From positions 1 through 21,591 of the forward strand of contig DATEQV010000426.1 in assembly GCA_035272265.1 (NCBI GenBank): a stretch of DNA of 21,591 nucleotides. The letters run 5' to 3'. The DNA is from Acidisphaera sp035272265 (GTDB lineage: Bacteria; Pseudomonadota; Alphaproteobacteria; Acetobacterales; Acetobacteraceae). The notes beneath the pieces were generated by a model. It was not told where the DNA came from. It saw nothing but the letters and a program-made list of their open reading frames with translations, and searched no databases. A program made the translations under genes and the position numbers. Each line of letters opens with the position of its first letter. Position 1 is the stretch's first letter. Shown piece by piece: positions 1 to 8,060 of the stretch.

Positions 1-628
1 CATGCGCCGGCACGCGAACGTCGCTCGGCGCGGGCCGCATCGCCGGCGCGGCCTGATCGCCCGCGGTCGCCACCAGCGCGTCGGCCAGCAGACGCGCGAC
101 CGTCTCGGGTGCCGCGATCTCGCGCAGCATCGGCTGCGCCGGCGAGAAGTACCACGGCCGCACATGCGGCCACAGCGCAAGATAGGCGAGGCGATCCTGC
201 GTGCCGAGTTGCAACGGCATGTCGCCGGTCCCGTCGGCATACACGCGCAGTCCTGCCGACTCCACATGCCGCAGCGGGATGTTCACCCACTTCGGCAGCG
301 CGACGCCGCAGCGCATGATCAGCCGGCGGTTCGTCAGCACGTATATCGTCGTGCGGCCGGAGAGATACGCGTACGCCGTCAGCAGCCCCGTGGCCGCGAC
401 GCCAAGCCCCATGATGATGCCGACCGCACCGAGTGCGTGCTCGACCCGCGCGCCGCCTGACAGCAATCCCGCCGCCCGCACCACGGCCAACGCCCCGAAA
501 TACAGCGTCAGGGTCCGCACATGCATCACGCGTCGGGCGATCGCGCGCCACGTCGGCTGGCCTTCCCACAGCACGGCCTCGCCGTGCGGCAGATCGGCCG
601 GCAGGTCGAAACGTGATCCCCCGCTCAT
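1..628 (-). CDS. puhB: PuhB, reaction-centre/LH1 assembly factor (3' end beyond window)
   Basis: Partial gene: 209 codons are visible from the ATG at 628 and no stop is reached before the left edge. PuhB is a membrane protein that helps assemble the photosynthetic reaction centre with its LH1 antenna; it is not part of the finished complex. The protein starts MSGGSRFDLPADLPHGE and has two clear hydrophobic segments at about residues 39-58 and 65-88. These are followed by a bacterial PH-like stretch (TIYVLTNRRLIMRCGVAL, about 93-110), which is typical of the family. The usual length is a little over 200 residues, so only a short C-terminal tail can be missing. The start codon overlaps the puhA stop (ATGA), indicating translational coupling in the order lhaA-puhA-puhB. 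The family call is firm; the exact C-terminus cannot be seen. Confidence 0.9.
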   Translation of the reverse strand, partial: MSGGSRFDLPADLPHGEAVLWEGQPTWRAIARRVMHVRTLTLYFGALAVVRAAGLLSGGARVEHALGAVGIIMGLGVAATGLLTAYAYLSGRTTIYVLTNRRLIMRCGVALPKWVNIPLRHVESAGLRVYADGTGDMPLQLGTQDRLAYLALWPHVRPWYFSPAQPMLREIAAPETVARLLADALVATAGDQAAPAMRPAPSDVRVPAH

Positions 629-1395
629 ATCAGCGGCTCGCTGCTCTGCGGCGTCGCCCACATGTTGCCGGCCGAGAAGTAGGCGCTGATCTTGTCCTCT
701 TCGGTCAGGCTGATCTGATCGCGACGGGCGGTCACCGGCACGTTCGCGAACTGCTCGGCCGTGATCGACTGCACCGACACGATGCCGTTGTCGACCACCG
801 CATAATAGATCGGCAGCAGCACGCGGCGGCCACCCGCACCCGGCAGCGTCTGCACCTCGAGATAGCGGATCTGCGGTTCGGTCAGGTCGACCCACACATC
901 CGCCACCGTCCCCGCCACGCGGCCGTCGAGTGCGACGACGTCCAGCCCGCGCGGATCGGGATCCTTTTCGTTGATCGACACATCATCCGCCATGCCGATC
1001 GGGACGATCGCCGACCGTCCGTCGATCGTCCGCGCAGGTTCGTGGCCGCGTTCCGCCCACGCACCCGGTCCGACGCCGGCGAGCAGCGGATTGCCGACCG
1101 GATCGAGCGGCTGACCGATATAGACGCCGTTGTCCACGGCGTTCTTCGGGCGCGAGAACGCCTCCGGCCGCGGTGCCTGCACCGTGCGTCCGTCCCACAG
1201 ATGGAAGATCTTCGGCTTCGGCACGCCGGGCCAGCCCTCGACCGAACGGCGGCCGGACGCATCGCTGTCCAGCGGGTAGCCTTCCCGCTTGTTCTCGCGA
1301 TGCAGGTAGAACACCAGCGCAATGAAGAAGATCCAGAACGCGTACAGCGTCAGCTGTGCAACGTCGATCTGGCTCGTGATGGCGCCCGCACCCAT
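625..1395 (-). CDS. puhA: Photosynthetic reaction centre H subunit
   Basis: Encodes 256 residues, close to the roughly 260 of Rhodobacter H subunits. PuhA caps the cytoplasmic side of the L/M core with a single N-terminal helix and a soluble PRC-barrel domain, and it shapes proton delivery to the secondary quinone. Residues about 11-31 form the one membrane helix (LTLYAFWIFFIALVFYLHRE). The family stretches EGYPLDSD, PKIFHLWDGRT and the PRC-barrel part (VAGTVADVWVDLTEPQIRYL) follow in order. The start is fixed by a perfect AGGAGG five nucleotides upstream of the ATG at 1395. It begins 2 nt after the lhaA stop and its stop overlaps the puhB start. The strong ribosome site inside a packed operon fits a structural protein needed in larger amounts than its enzyme neighbours. 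Confidence 0.97.
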   Translation of the reverse strand: MGAGAITSQIDVAQLTLYAFWIFFIALVFYLHRENKREGYPLDSDASGRRSVEGWPGVPKPKIFHLWDGRTVQAPRPEAFSRPKNAVDNGVYIGQPLDPVGNPLLAGVGPGAWAERGHEPARTIDGRSAIVPIGMADDVSINEKDPDPRGLDVVALDGRVAGTVADVWVDLTEPQIRYLEVQTLPGAGGRRVLLPIYYAVVDNGIVSVQSITAEQFANVPVTARRDQISLTEEDKISAYFSAGNMWATPQSSEPLI

Positions 1396-1397
1396 GC

Positions 1398-2840
1398 TTA
1401 CCTCCTCGCCAGCCCGAATGACACCGGCTCTGGCATTTGCTGCAAGACCACGCCCGAACGCACGCGGCGCACGAGCGGTCCGATCGCGACCAGCGTTGCG
1501 AACAGCAACCCAGTCTCGATGTGGTATACGACGGAATATCCGACCGACGGATCGGCGAACGCCGTACCCAGCGTCCCGGCCGAACCGAATGCGGCGACGG
1601 CATCGCGGATCAGCCCGCCCGCGGCGACGGCAGTGCCTGCCGCGGACGCCTGCACGGCACCCCACACGCCGAGCACCAGCCCCACCTGCCCGCGCGGCGC
1701 CAGCGACATCGCCACCGTCAGCGTGCAATGCGCGAACAGGCCGGCCCCGAACCCGATCAACGCGGTGCCGAATGCGAACAGCGGCAGCGACAGCAGCGGC
1801 CCGGAGAAGATCCCCGCCGGAAACGCCACCAGCCCGGACAGCGTGCCGAACGCCGCGACACGGTACGGATCGCTGCCCCTGGCCAGCATGTGCGCGGCGA
1901 CCGCGAAGCCGGTCAGCCCGCCCGCCGCCAGCAGCGCGGACAACGCGGTCGTCGTGCTGACATGCAGGTGCAGCACCTGCCCGCCATACGGTTCGAGCAG
2001 GATGTCCTGCATGCTGAACGCGATGGTGCCAAGACCGAGTGCGACCAGCTGCCGCACCGGCCGGCGCGCCGTATCGCGGAACGCGCGCAGCGACTCGCCG
2101 AAGCGCGGCTGCACCGCCGGCCGCCGGATGCCCCCCACGACGCGCGGCTCCTGCTTCCACAGCGCGATCACGTTCAGCACCATCGTCGTCAGCGCCGCAC
2201 CCTGCACGACCTGGATCAGCCGCACTTCGGAGAAGTGCGCGAGCAGCAGGCCGAACACCACCGCGCTCACCACCATGCCCAGCAGCAGCATCCCGAACAG
2301 CAGCGCCACCACGCGCGGCTGCTTCTCCGGTGCGGACAGATCGCAGGCCAGCGCCAGGCCGGCCGTCTGCGTGGTGTGCAGCCCGGCACCCACCAGCAGG
2401 AAGGCCAGCGCCGCCGCGACCTGCCCGAGCCACATCGGCCCCGTGGTGTCGCCCGACAGCAGCAGCAGCGAGAACGGCATGAACGCGAACCCGCCGAACT
2501 GCAGCAGCGAGCCGAACCAGATGAACGGCACCCGGCGCCAGCCGAGCTTCGAGGCATGCGTATCCGACTTGAAGCCGATCACCGCGCGGGCCGGCGCGAA
2601 GACCAGCGGCAGCGACACCATCACCGCCACCAGCCACGCCGGCACGCCCAGCTCGACGATCATCACGCGGTTCAGCGTGCCGACCAGCAGCACCACCGCC
2701 ATGCCGACCGAGACCTGGAACAGCGACAGCCGCAGCAGCCGCGACATCGGCAGGTCGGGCGTGGCCGCGTCGGCAAACGGCAGGTACCGCATGCCGATCT
2801 GCATCCACCGCTTCGACAGTTTGTGGCCCAGAGCCATCAT
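1398..2840 (-). CDS. lhaA: LhaA, PucC-family LH1 assembly transporter-like protein
   Basis: Encodes 480 residues, close to the R. capsulatus LhaA length. It belongs to the PucC/BCH1 branch of the major facilitator fold and is needed to assemble LH1 around the reaction centre, perhaps by delivering bacteriochlorophyll. About twelve hydrophobic segments alternate with short loops. The family stretch VGTLNRVMIVELGVPAWLV lies near residues 44-62, followed by APARAVIGFKSDTH. The start is the ATG at 2840, whose ATGA overlaps the bchM stop; the next codon is also ATG (2837), so the N-terminus could be one residue shorter. Its stop lies 2 nt before puhA. The reading frame continues open upstream inside bchM, but the coupled start and family length favour 2840. 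It is a relative of the transporter-like gene at 15014-16360. Confidence 0.95.
   Translation of the reverse strand: MMALGHKLSKRWMQIGMRYLPFADAATPDLPMSRLLRLSLFQVSVGMAVVLLVGTLNRVMIVELGVPAWLVAVMVSLPLVFAPARAVIGFKSDTHASKLGWRRVPFIWFGSLLQFGGFAFMPFSLLLLSGDTTGPMWLGQVAAALAFLLVGAGLHTTQTAGLALACDLSAPEKQPRVVALLFGMLLLGMVVSAVVFGLLLAHFSEVRLIQVVQGAALTTMVLNVIALWKQEPRVVGGIRRPAVQPRFGESLRAFRDTARRPVRQLVALGLGTIAFSMQDILLEPYGGQVLHLHVSTTTALSALLAAGGLTGFAVAAHMLARGSDPYRVAAFGTLSGLVAFPAGIFSGPLLSLPLFAFGTALIGFGAGLFAHCTLTVAMSLAPRGQVGLVLGVWGAVQASAAGTAVAAGGLIRDAVAAFGSAGTLGTAFADPSVGYSVVYHIETGLLFATLVAIGPLVRRVRSGVVLQQMPEPVSFGLARR
1401..1406 (-). promoter_or_regulatory. Consensus ribosome binding site of puhA
   Basis: The minus strand reads AGGAGG here, a perfect Shine-Dalgarno core, with a 5-nt spacer (TAAGC) to the puhA ATG at 1395. 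It lies within the last codons of lhaA. No other leftward start in the operon has a match this good, so it both decides the puhA start and suggests elevated translation of the H subunit. Confidence 0.85.
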
Positions 2841-3532
2841 GCGACGGTCAGCTCCATCGCTTGGCTCTTGTAGAAGCCGCTGTCGATGCGGTGCGTCCGG
2901 CCGGTCTGCCACGATTGCAACGTTGGCTCGCTTGCCAGCAGTCGGCGGATGCGGCGTTCGGCCACCGGCTCGATCGCCGGCGCGCGGTCCGCGCGAGGGA
3001 ACAGCCGCCCAACCGTATGTATCGCGGCGAGCGAGGCCGTGCGCGGCGCGAAGGTGTACAGCACCGCGCGGTCGGTGCGCGCCGCCAGGCCGCTCAGCAC
3101 ACGAACGATATCCGGCGCGGCGTAGTGGATCAGGCTGTCCATCAGCACCACGGCATCGAACCGGCCCGGCGCGTCCAGCAGGTCGCCGACCAGCCACTCG
3201 ATCGTCCCGCCATGCTCGAAGTGACGCGGCGCGCGTTCGTGCGCCAGTCGGATCAGCGTCGGCGAGAGATCGATTGCTGTCACCTGCGCGCCCCGCGTCG
3301 CCGCCTCCACCGCCAGCGCCCCGGTGCCGCAGCCCGCATCCAGCACGCGCATCCCGTGCAGATCGTGCGGCAGCCAGCCGAGCAGCGTCTCACGCATCCG
3401 GTCGCGCCCCGCGCGCACCGTCGCCCGGATGCGCCCGAGCGGCGCGTCGGACGTCAGCCGCGCCCAGGTCTCGGCCGCGGTGCGGTCGAAATAGGCTTCG
3501 ATCTCGCCCCTGCGTGCGACGTAGCTGGTCAT
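2837..3532 (-). CDS. bchM: Mg-protoporphyrin IX O-methyltransferase
   Basis: Encodes 231 residues. BchM transfers a methyl group from S-adenosylmethionine to the C13 propionate of Mg-protoporphyrin IX, the step directly after Mg-chelatase. The SAM-binding motif I is clear at about residues 63-72 (VLDAGCGTGA), with the acidic end of strand 2 following (VTAIDLSP). The N-terminal helix EIEAYFDRTAAETWARL is typical of the family. The ATG at 3532 shares one base with the bchL stop (TGATG). At its other end the stop overlaps lhaA by 4 nt. BchH, which binds the product of the previous step and is known to stimulate this enzyme, is encoded two genes upstream in the same operon. Length and motifs leave little doubt. 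Confidence 0.96.
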   Translation of the reverse strand: MTSYVARRGEIEAYFDRTAAETWARLTSDAPLGRIRATVRAGRDRMRETLLGWLPHDLHGMRVLDAGCGTGALAVEAATRGAQVTAIDLSPTLIRLAHERAPRHFEHGGTIEWLVGDLLDAPGRFDAVVLMDSLIHYAAPDIVRVLSGLAARTDRAVLYTFAPRTASLAAIHTVGRLFPRADRAPAIEPVAERRIRRLLASEPTLQSWQTGRTHRIDSGFYKSQAMELTVA

Positions 3533-4443
3533 CAGTCGAACCCCAGCAGGTCGAAGATGTCGCGGTCCCTCATCGGCGCCGCGACCAGCGGCTTGGTGCC
3601 GGCCCACAGTGTCGCGGCCAGCCGAAGATACTCGTTCTGCACCGCCTCCAGCTCCGGGCTCGGCTCCATCTCGAACAGCGTGCACTTCTTCAGCCGCGAG
3701 CGCCGGATCACGTCGAGGTCCGGGAAGCGCGCGAGCGTGTTCAGCCCGACCGTGTCGTTGAACTTGTCGATCTGGTCGGTGCCCGCACTGCGGTTGGCGA
3801 TCACGCCGCCGAGACGGACGTCGTAGTTCTTCGCCTTCGCCTGGATCGCCGCGACGATGCGGTTCATCGCGAAGATCGAGTCGAAGTCGTTGGCGGTCAC
3901 GATGATCGCGCGCTCGGCGTGCTGCAGCGGGGCGGCGAACCCGCCGCACACCACGTCGCCCAGCACGTCGAAGATCACCACGTCGGTGTCTTCGAGCAGG
4001 TGATGCTCCTTCAGCAGCTTCACCGTCTGGCCCACAACGTAGCCGCCGCAGCCGGTGCCCGCCGGCGGCCCGCCCGCCTCCACGCACAACACGCCGTTGT
4101 AGCCGGTGTAGACGAAATCCTCAGGCCGCAACTCCTCGGCGTGGAAGTTCACGCCCTCGAGCACGTCGATCACCGTCGGCACGAGGCTCTTGGTCAGCGT
4201 GAACGTCGAATCGTGCTTCGGATCGCAGCCGATCTGCAGCACCCGCTTGCCGAGCTTGGAGAACGCGACGGAGAGATTCGATGACGTCGTGCTCTTGCCG
4301 ATGCCGCCCTTGCCATAGACGGCGAACACCTTGGCACCTTCGATCTTCAGCGTCGGGTCCATGCGGACCTGCACGCTGCCGTCGCCGTCCGACTGGCGGG
4401 GCGGCGCGCCGCGCAGCTTCACAGGTCGCGTCACGACGGTCAT
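3532..4443 (-). CDS. bchL: Light-independent protochlorophyllide reductase, iron protein BchL
   Basis: Encodes 303 residues. BchL is the nitrogenase Fe-protein-like ATPase of dark protochlorophyllide reductase; as a dimer it carries a [4Fe-4S] cluster and passes electrons to BchN/BchB. The P-loop GKGGIGKST lies at residues 44-52. The two cluster cysteines of each monomer are Cys132 (GTGCGGY) and Cys166 (VVCGGFA). The switch and nucleotide-binding stretches DPKHDSTFT and FDVLGDVVCGG are intact. Its ATG (4443) overlaps the bchH stop by 4 nt. The first 30 or so residues are a variable, polar leader, as in other BchL proteins; a later start at Met28 is possible but would lose the coupled ATGA junction. 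The separation from bchB/bchN by bchH is common in purple bacterial clusters. Confidence 0.97.
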   Translation of the reverse strand: MTVVTRPVKLRGAPPRQSDGDGSVQVRMDPTLKIEGAKVFAVYGKGGIGKSTTSSNLSVAFSKLGKRVLQIGCDPKHDSTFTLTKSLVPTVIDVLEGVNFHAEELRPEDFVYTGYNGVLCVEAGGPPAGTGCGGYVVGQTVKLLKEHHLLEDTDVVIFDVLGDVVCGGFAAPLQHAERAIIVTANDFDSIFAMNRIVAAIQAKAKNYDVRLGGVIANRSAGTDQIDKFNDTVGLNTLARFPDLDVIRRSRLKKCTLFEMEPSPELEAVQNEYLRLAATLWAGTKPLVAAPMRDRDIFDLLGFD

Positions 4444-7400
4444 GCGGCGATCCCCACGGAAATGCCTTCCAGTCGGTCTTCGAGTTCCTCGCCGGCGCGG
4501 CGCAGCGCGTCGATCATCGCCGCGTCCGGCGTCCAGTAGCTGCGCTCGTGCGCCTCGATCAGCCGGTTGGCGATCTTCGCCGACGCGGTCGGATTCAGCG
4601 CCGCCAGCCGTTCACGCATCTCCGGATCGAGCACGAACGTCTCCGACAGGCGCTGATAGACCCACGGCGCCACCTGTCCGGTCGTCGCCGACCAGCCGAG
4701 CGTGTTGGTCACATGCGTCTCGATCTCGCGCACGCCTTCGTAGCCGTGCGCGAGCATGCCCTCGTACCACTTCGGGTTCAGCACCCGCGTGCGCGTCTCC
4801 AGCGACACCTGCTCGGCCAGCGAGCGGACGGTGCCGTCGCCGCGCGTCTGGTCGCCGATATAGACCGCCGCGGCCTCGCCGCCGCGCGCCCGCCGCACCG
4901 CCCGGCTGATGCCGCCGAGCGTGTCGAAATAGTGATCCACTGTCGTCACGCCGAGCTCGATCGAGTCGAGGTTCTGATACGCGACATCGACGCTGCCGAG
5001 CAGCTCGCCCAGCACCGCGTCGTGCCGGCGCGGCGTGCCGTCCAGACCGTAGGCGAAACCCTTGCGTCGGACGAAGGCGCCGGCGAGTTCGTCCTCGTTC
5101 GACCACGCGCCGGCGTCGATCCTGTGGTTGACGTTCGAGCCGTAAGCGCCGTCGGCGTTGCCGAACACGCGCAGCGCCGCGTCCTCGATCGTGCCGCCAT
5201 GCGCCGCCTGGAACGCCAGCGCGTGCTTGCGCACGAAATTGTCCTCGGGCGCTTCGTCGGCCGTCGCGGCCAGCAGCGCCGCCTCGGCCAGCAGCCTCGT
5301 CTGCATCGGCAACAGGTCGCGGAAGATGCCCGACAGCGTCACCACCACGTCGATGCGCGGCCGCCCGAGTTCCGCCAGCTTCAGCAGCTGCGCGCCGGCC
5401 AGCCGGCCGTAGCTGTCGCGCCGCGGCGTCGCTCCCATCAGCCACAGCGCCTGCGCGATCGGCCCGCCTTCGGTCTTCAGGTTGTCGGTGCCCCACAGGA
5501 CCATCGCCACCGTCTCGGGCAGTCCTGCGCCGTCCGCCGCGTAGCGCGCCAGCAGCCGGTCGGCCTGCCGCGCGCCGTCCTGCACCGCGAACGCGCTCGG
5601 GATGCGGAAGGGGTCGAAGCCGTGCAGGTTGCGTCCCGTGGGCAGGATGTCGGTCGTGCGCAGCAGATCGCCGCCCGGCGCCGGCCGCGTATATCCGCCA
5701 TCGAGCGCATGCAGCAGCGCCGGCAGTTCGTGATCCTCGCCCATCAGCTTGTCGAGTACGGAGCGCCGCTCCGGCTCGGTCACCCCGGCCGCGTCCAGCA
5801 TCTCCGCCCGCTGCTCGGCCGAGGGCGGCTCGCCGACGACATGCAGGCCGTACGGAATCAATGTCGCCTCAAGCTCGAACAACGCCTCGCCGACGCGGGC
5901 GATCTCGTCCGCGGGGTCGTCCCACTCCGGTTCGGCGTCGGCCAGATCGACACCGGCCGCCTGCGCCTGGATGAGCGACGCGAGCCCCGTGCGCTGTGCC
6001 GCATCCGCTTCGGGCGGCAGGCCGCGCCAGCGGTCAATCGACGCCTTCAGGTCGGCGAGGCCCTTGTACAGGCCGGCATGCGCGATCGGCGGCGTCAGGT
6101 AGCTGATCAGCGTCGCGCCCGCGCGGCGCTTGGCGATCGTGCCCTCCGACGGGTTGTTCGACGCATACAAATAGAAGTTCGGCAGGTCGCCGATCAGCCG
6201 GTCGGGCCAGCATTCCGCGGACATGCCAGCGTGCTTGCCGGGCATGAACTCCAGCGCGCCATGGGTGCCGAAATGCAACACCGCGTCGGCGCCGAAATCC
6301 TCGCGCAGCCAGCGGTAGAACGCGTTGAACGCATGCGTCGGCGCGAACCCGTGCTCGAACAGCAGCCGCATCGGGTCGCCCTCGTAGCCGAAGGCCGGCT
6401 GCAGCCCGACGAACACGTTGCCGAACCGCTCGCCGAGCACGAAGATCGACGAGCCGTCGCTGTTCTGACGCCCCGGCGCCGGACCCCATTGCCGCTCGAT
6501 CTCGGCGAGATGCTTCTCGCGCCGCACATGATCGTCGGCAGGGATGCGCACGGCGACGTTGGCGACCGTGCCGTAGCGGGCCGCGTTGCCGGCGAGGATG
6601 CGGTTGCGCAGCGCGTCCGCGTCCTGCGGCACCTCGACGTCGTAGCCGCCGTCGCGCATCGCCCTCAGCGTGGCGTGCAGCGAACGGAAGACGGACAGAT
6701 ACGCGGCGGTGCCGGCCGTGCCCGCATTCGGCGGGAAGTTGAACAGCACGATCGCGACCTTGCGCCGCGCCCGCTCCGACCGCCGCAGCGCGACCAGCTT
6801 CGAAACCCGCGCGGCCAGCATCGCGGCACGCTCGGCGTGCACGGCCATGTTGCGCGCGCAGGATTGGCCGTCGCAGCCGGGGCAGCGATCCTTCGTGTGC
6901 GAACGGCCGCAGCGGCCACCGAACGTCATCGGCCAGATCCCGCCATCGAGCTCCGGGATGGCGACCATCATCGTCGCCTCCACCGGCATCAGCCCGCGGG
7001 CGTCGGCCTGCCACTGCGCCAGCGTCTGGAACTCGACGGGATGGGCCGTGATGTACGGCACGTCCATAGACGCGAGCGTCAGCTCGGCCGCGTGCGCGTC
7101 GTTGTAGGCAGGGCCGCCCACCAGCGAGAAACCGGTCAGCGACACCACCGCATCGACCGTCGCCACGCCGTCGCGCATGAAGAACTTCTCGACCGCCGGC
7201 CGCGCATCCAGCCCGCTCGCGAAGGCCGGCACCACGCGCAGGCCGCGGGCTTCCAGCGCCTCGATCACGCCGTCGTAGTGCGCGGCGTTGCCGGCCAGCA
7301 CGTAGGAGCGCAGCAGCAGCAGCCCCACCGTGCCCTTCGCGCCGCCCGCCGGCAGATGCTTCAGCTGCTCGGAGATGCGCCCACGCAGCCGCGGGTGATA

Positions 7401-8060
7401 CAGGCCGACATCCGGATAGTGCACCGGCGCGTCGGGCTTGATCCCGGCCTGCGCCGCGCCCTTCGCATACCGGCCGACCAGCAGCCGCAGCATGTTGGAA
7501 AGGTTTTCCTCCGACCCGGCCAGCCAGTACTGCAGCGCCAGGAAATACGCCCGCACGTCCTGCGCGGTGCCGGGGATAAAGCGCAGGATCTGCGGCAGCC
7601 GCCGCAGCATCTTCATCTGGTCGCGCCCGCTGGACGTCTTGCTGTCCTTGCTGCCGCGCACGCGCTTGAGCATCGCCAGCGCACCGCCAGCCTCGCCCGC
7701 CATCGAGAAACGCCCCGCGCGCGTCAGGCGCATCACCTCGCCGGCCGACAGCAGGCAGATCATCGCGTCGCAGCTGTCGCGCCGCGCGGCCAGCGCCGGC
7801 AGCACGGGGCGGATGTGGTCCTCCATGAACAGCATCGCCGCGACCACGATGTCTGCGCGAGCGATGTCGGCCAGGCACGCATCCAGCGCTGCCTTGTCGG
7901 TGCCCCATTCGTCGGCGGCGTGCATCGACAGCGTCAGCCCCGGCAACGTCTTGCGCACCGCCGCCGCGGCGCGCGCGGAGGCGCTGGCGAGGTGACTGTC
8001 CATCGTCACCACGCAGACCCGGACAGGTGTCGCGTCAGCGCGCGAAGTGCGCTTTGGCAT
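4440..8060 (-). CDS. bchH: Magnesium chelatase subunit H
   Basis: Encodes 1206 residues, the usual BchH size. BchH is the porphyrin-binding catalytic subunit that inserts Mg2+ into protoporphyrin IX with the AAA+ partners BchI and BchD, neither of which is in this window. Family stretches run the length of the protein, for example HTKDRCPGC, LHFGTHGALEFMPGKH, LFYLYASNNPSEG-like NFYLYASNNPSEGT, and NPKWYEGMLAHGYEGVREIE near the C-terminus. A four-cysteine group occurs at C384-x8-C393-x2-C396-x4-C401. R. capsulatus BchH has been reported to hold an oxygen-sensitive Fe-S cluster at a cysteine motif in this part of the protein, so these residues are candidates. The ATG at 8060 has GAGG 9 nt upstream and overlaps the end of bchB by 26 nt. 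An earlier in-frame ATG at 8102 would add 14 residues but lacks this spacing. Confidence 0.97.
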   Translation of the reverse strand: MPKRTSRADATPVRVCVVTMDSHLASASARAAAAVRKTLPGLTLSMHAADEWGTDKAALDACLADIARADIVVAAMLFMEDHIRPVLPALAARRDSCDAMICLLSAGEVMRLTRAGRFSMAGEAGGALAMLKRVRGSKDSKTSSGRDQMKMLRRLPQILRFIPGTAQDVRAYFLALQYWLAGSEENLSNMLRLLVGRYAKGAAQAGIKPDAPVHYPDVGLYHPRLRGRISEQLKHLPAGGAKGTVGLLLLRSYVLAGNAAHYDGVIEALEARGLRVVPAFASGLDARPAVEKFFMRDGVATVDAVVSLTGFSLVGGPAYNDAHAAELTLASMDVPYITAHPVEFQTLAQWQADARGLMPVEATMMVAIPELDGGIWPMTFGGRCGRSHTKDRCPGCDGQSCARNMAVHAERAAMLAARVSKLVALRRSERARRKVAIVLFNFPPNAGTAGTAAYLSVFRSLHATLRAMRDGGYDVEVPQDADALRNRILAGNAARYGTVANVAVRIPADDHVRREKHLAEIERQWGPAPGRQNSDGSSIFVLGERFGNVFVGLQPAFGYEGDPMRLLFEHGFAPTHAFNAFYRWLREDFGADAVLHFGTHGALEFMPGKHAGMSAECWPDRLIGDLPNFYLYASNNPSEGTIAKRRAGATLISYLTPPIAHAGLYKGLADLKASIDRWRGLPPEADAAQRTGLASLIQAQAAGVDLADAEPEWDDPADEIARVGEALFELEATLIPYGLHVVGEPPSAEQRAEMLDAAGVTEPERRSVLDKLMGEDHELPALLHALDGGYTRPAPGGDLLRTTDILPTGRNLHGFDPFRIPSAFAVQDGARQADRLLARYAADGAGLPETVAMVLWGTDNLKTEGGPIAQALWLMGATPRRDSYGRLAGAQLLKLAELGRPRIDVVVTLSGIFRDLLPMQTRLLAEAALLAATADEAPEDNFVRKHALAFQAAHGGTIEDAALRVFGNADGAYGSNVNHRIDAGAWSNEDELAGAFVRRKGFAYGLDGTPRRHDAVLGELLGSVDVAYQNLDSIELGVTTVDHYFDTLGGISRAVRRARGGEAAAVYIGDQTRGDGTVRSLAEQVSLETRTRVLNPKWYEGMLAHGYEGVREIETHVTNTLGWSATTGQVAPWVYQRLSETFVLDPEMRERLAALNPTASAKIANRLIEAHERSYWTPDAAMIDALRRAGEELEDRLEGISVGIAA

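Noticed and set aside
433..4284. Very long rightward open frame opposite puhA, lhaA, bchM and bchL
   Set aside because: It is antisense to four clearly recognised genes, is rich in Arg, Pro, Ala and Ser as expected from the complement of GC-rich coding DNA, and shows no domain.
6034..7908. Leftward open frame inside bchH in a second frame
   Set aside because: Shadow frame of bchH; low-complexity Arg/Ala/Gly composition and no ribosome site.
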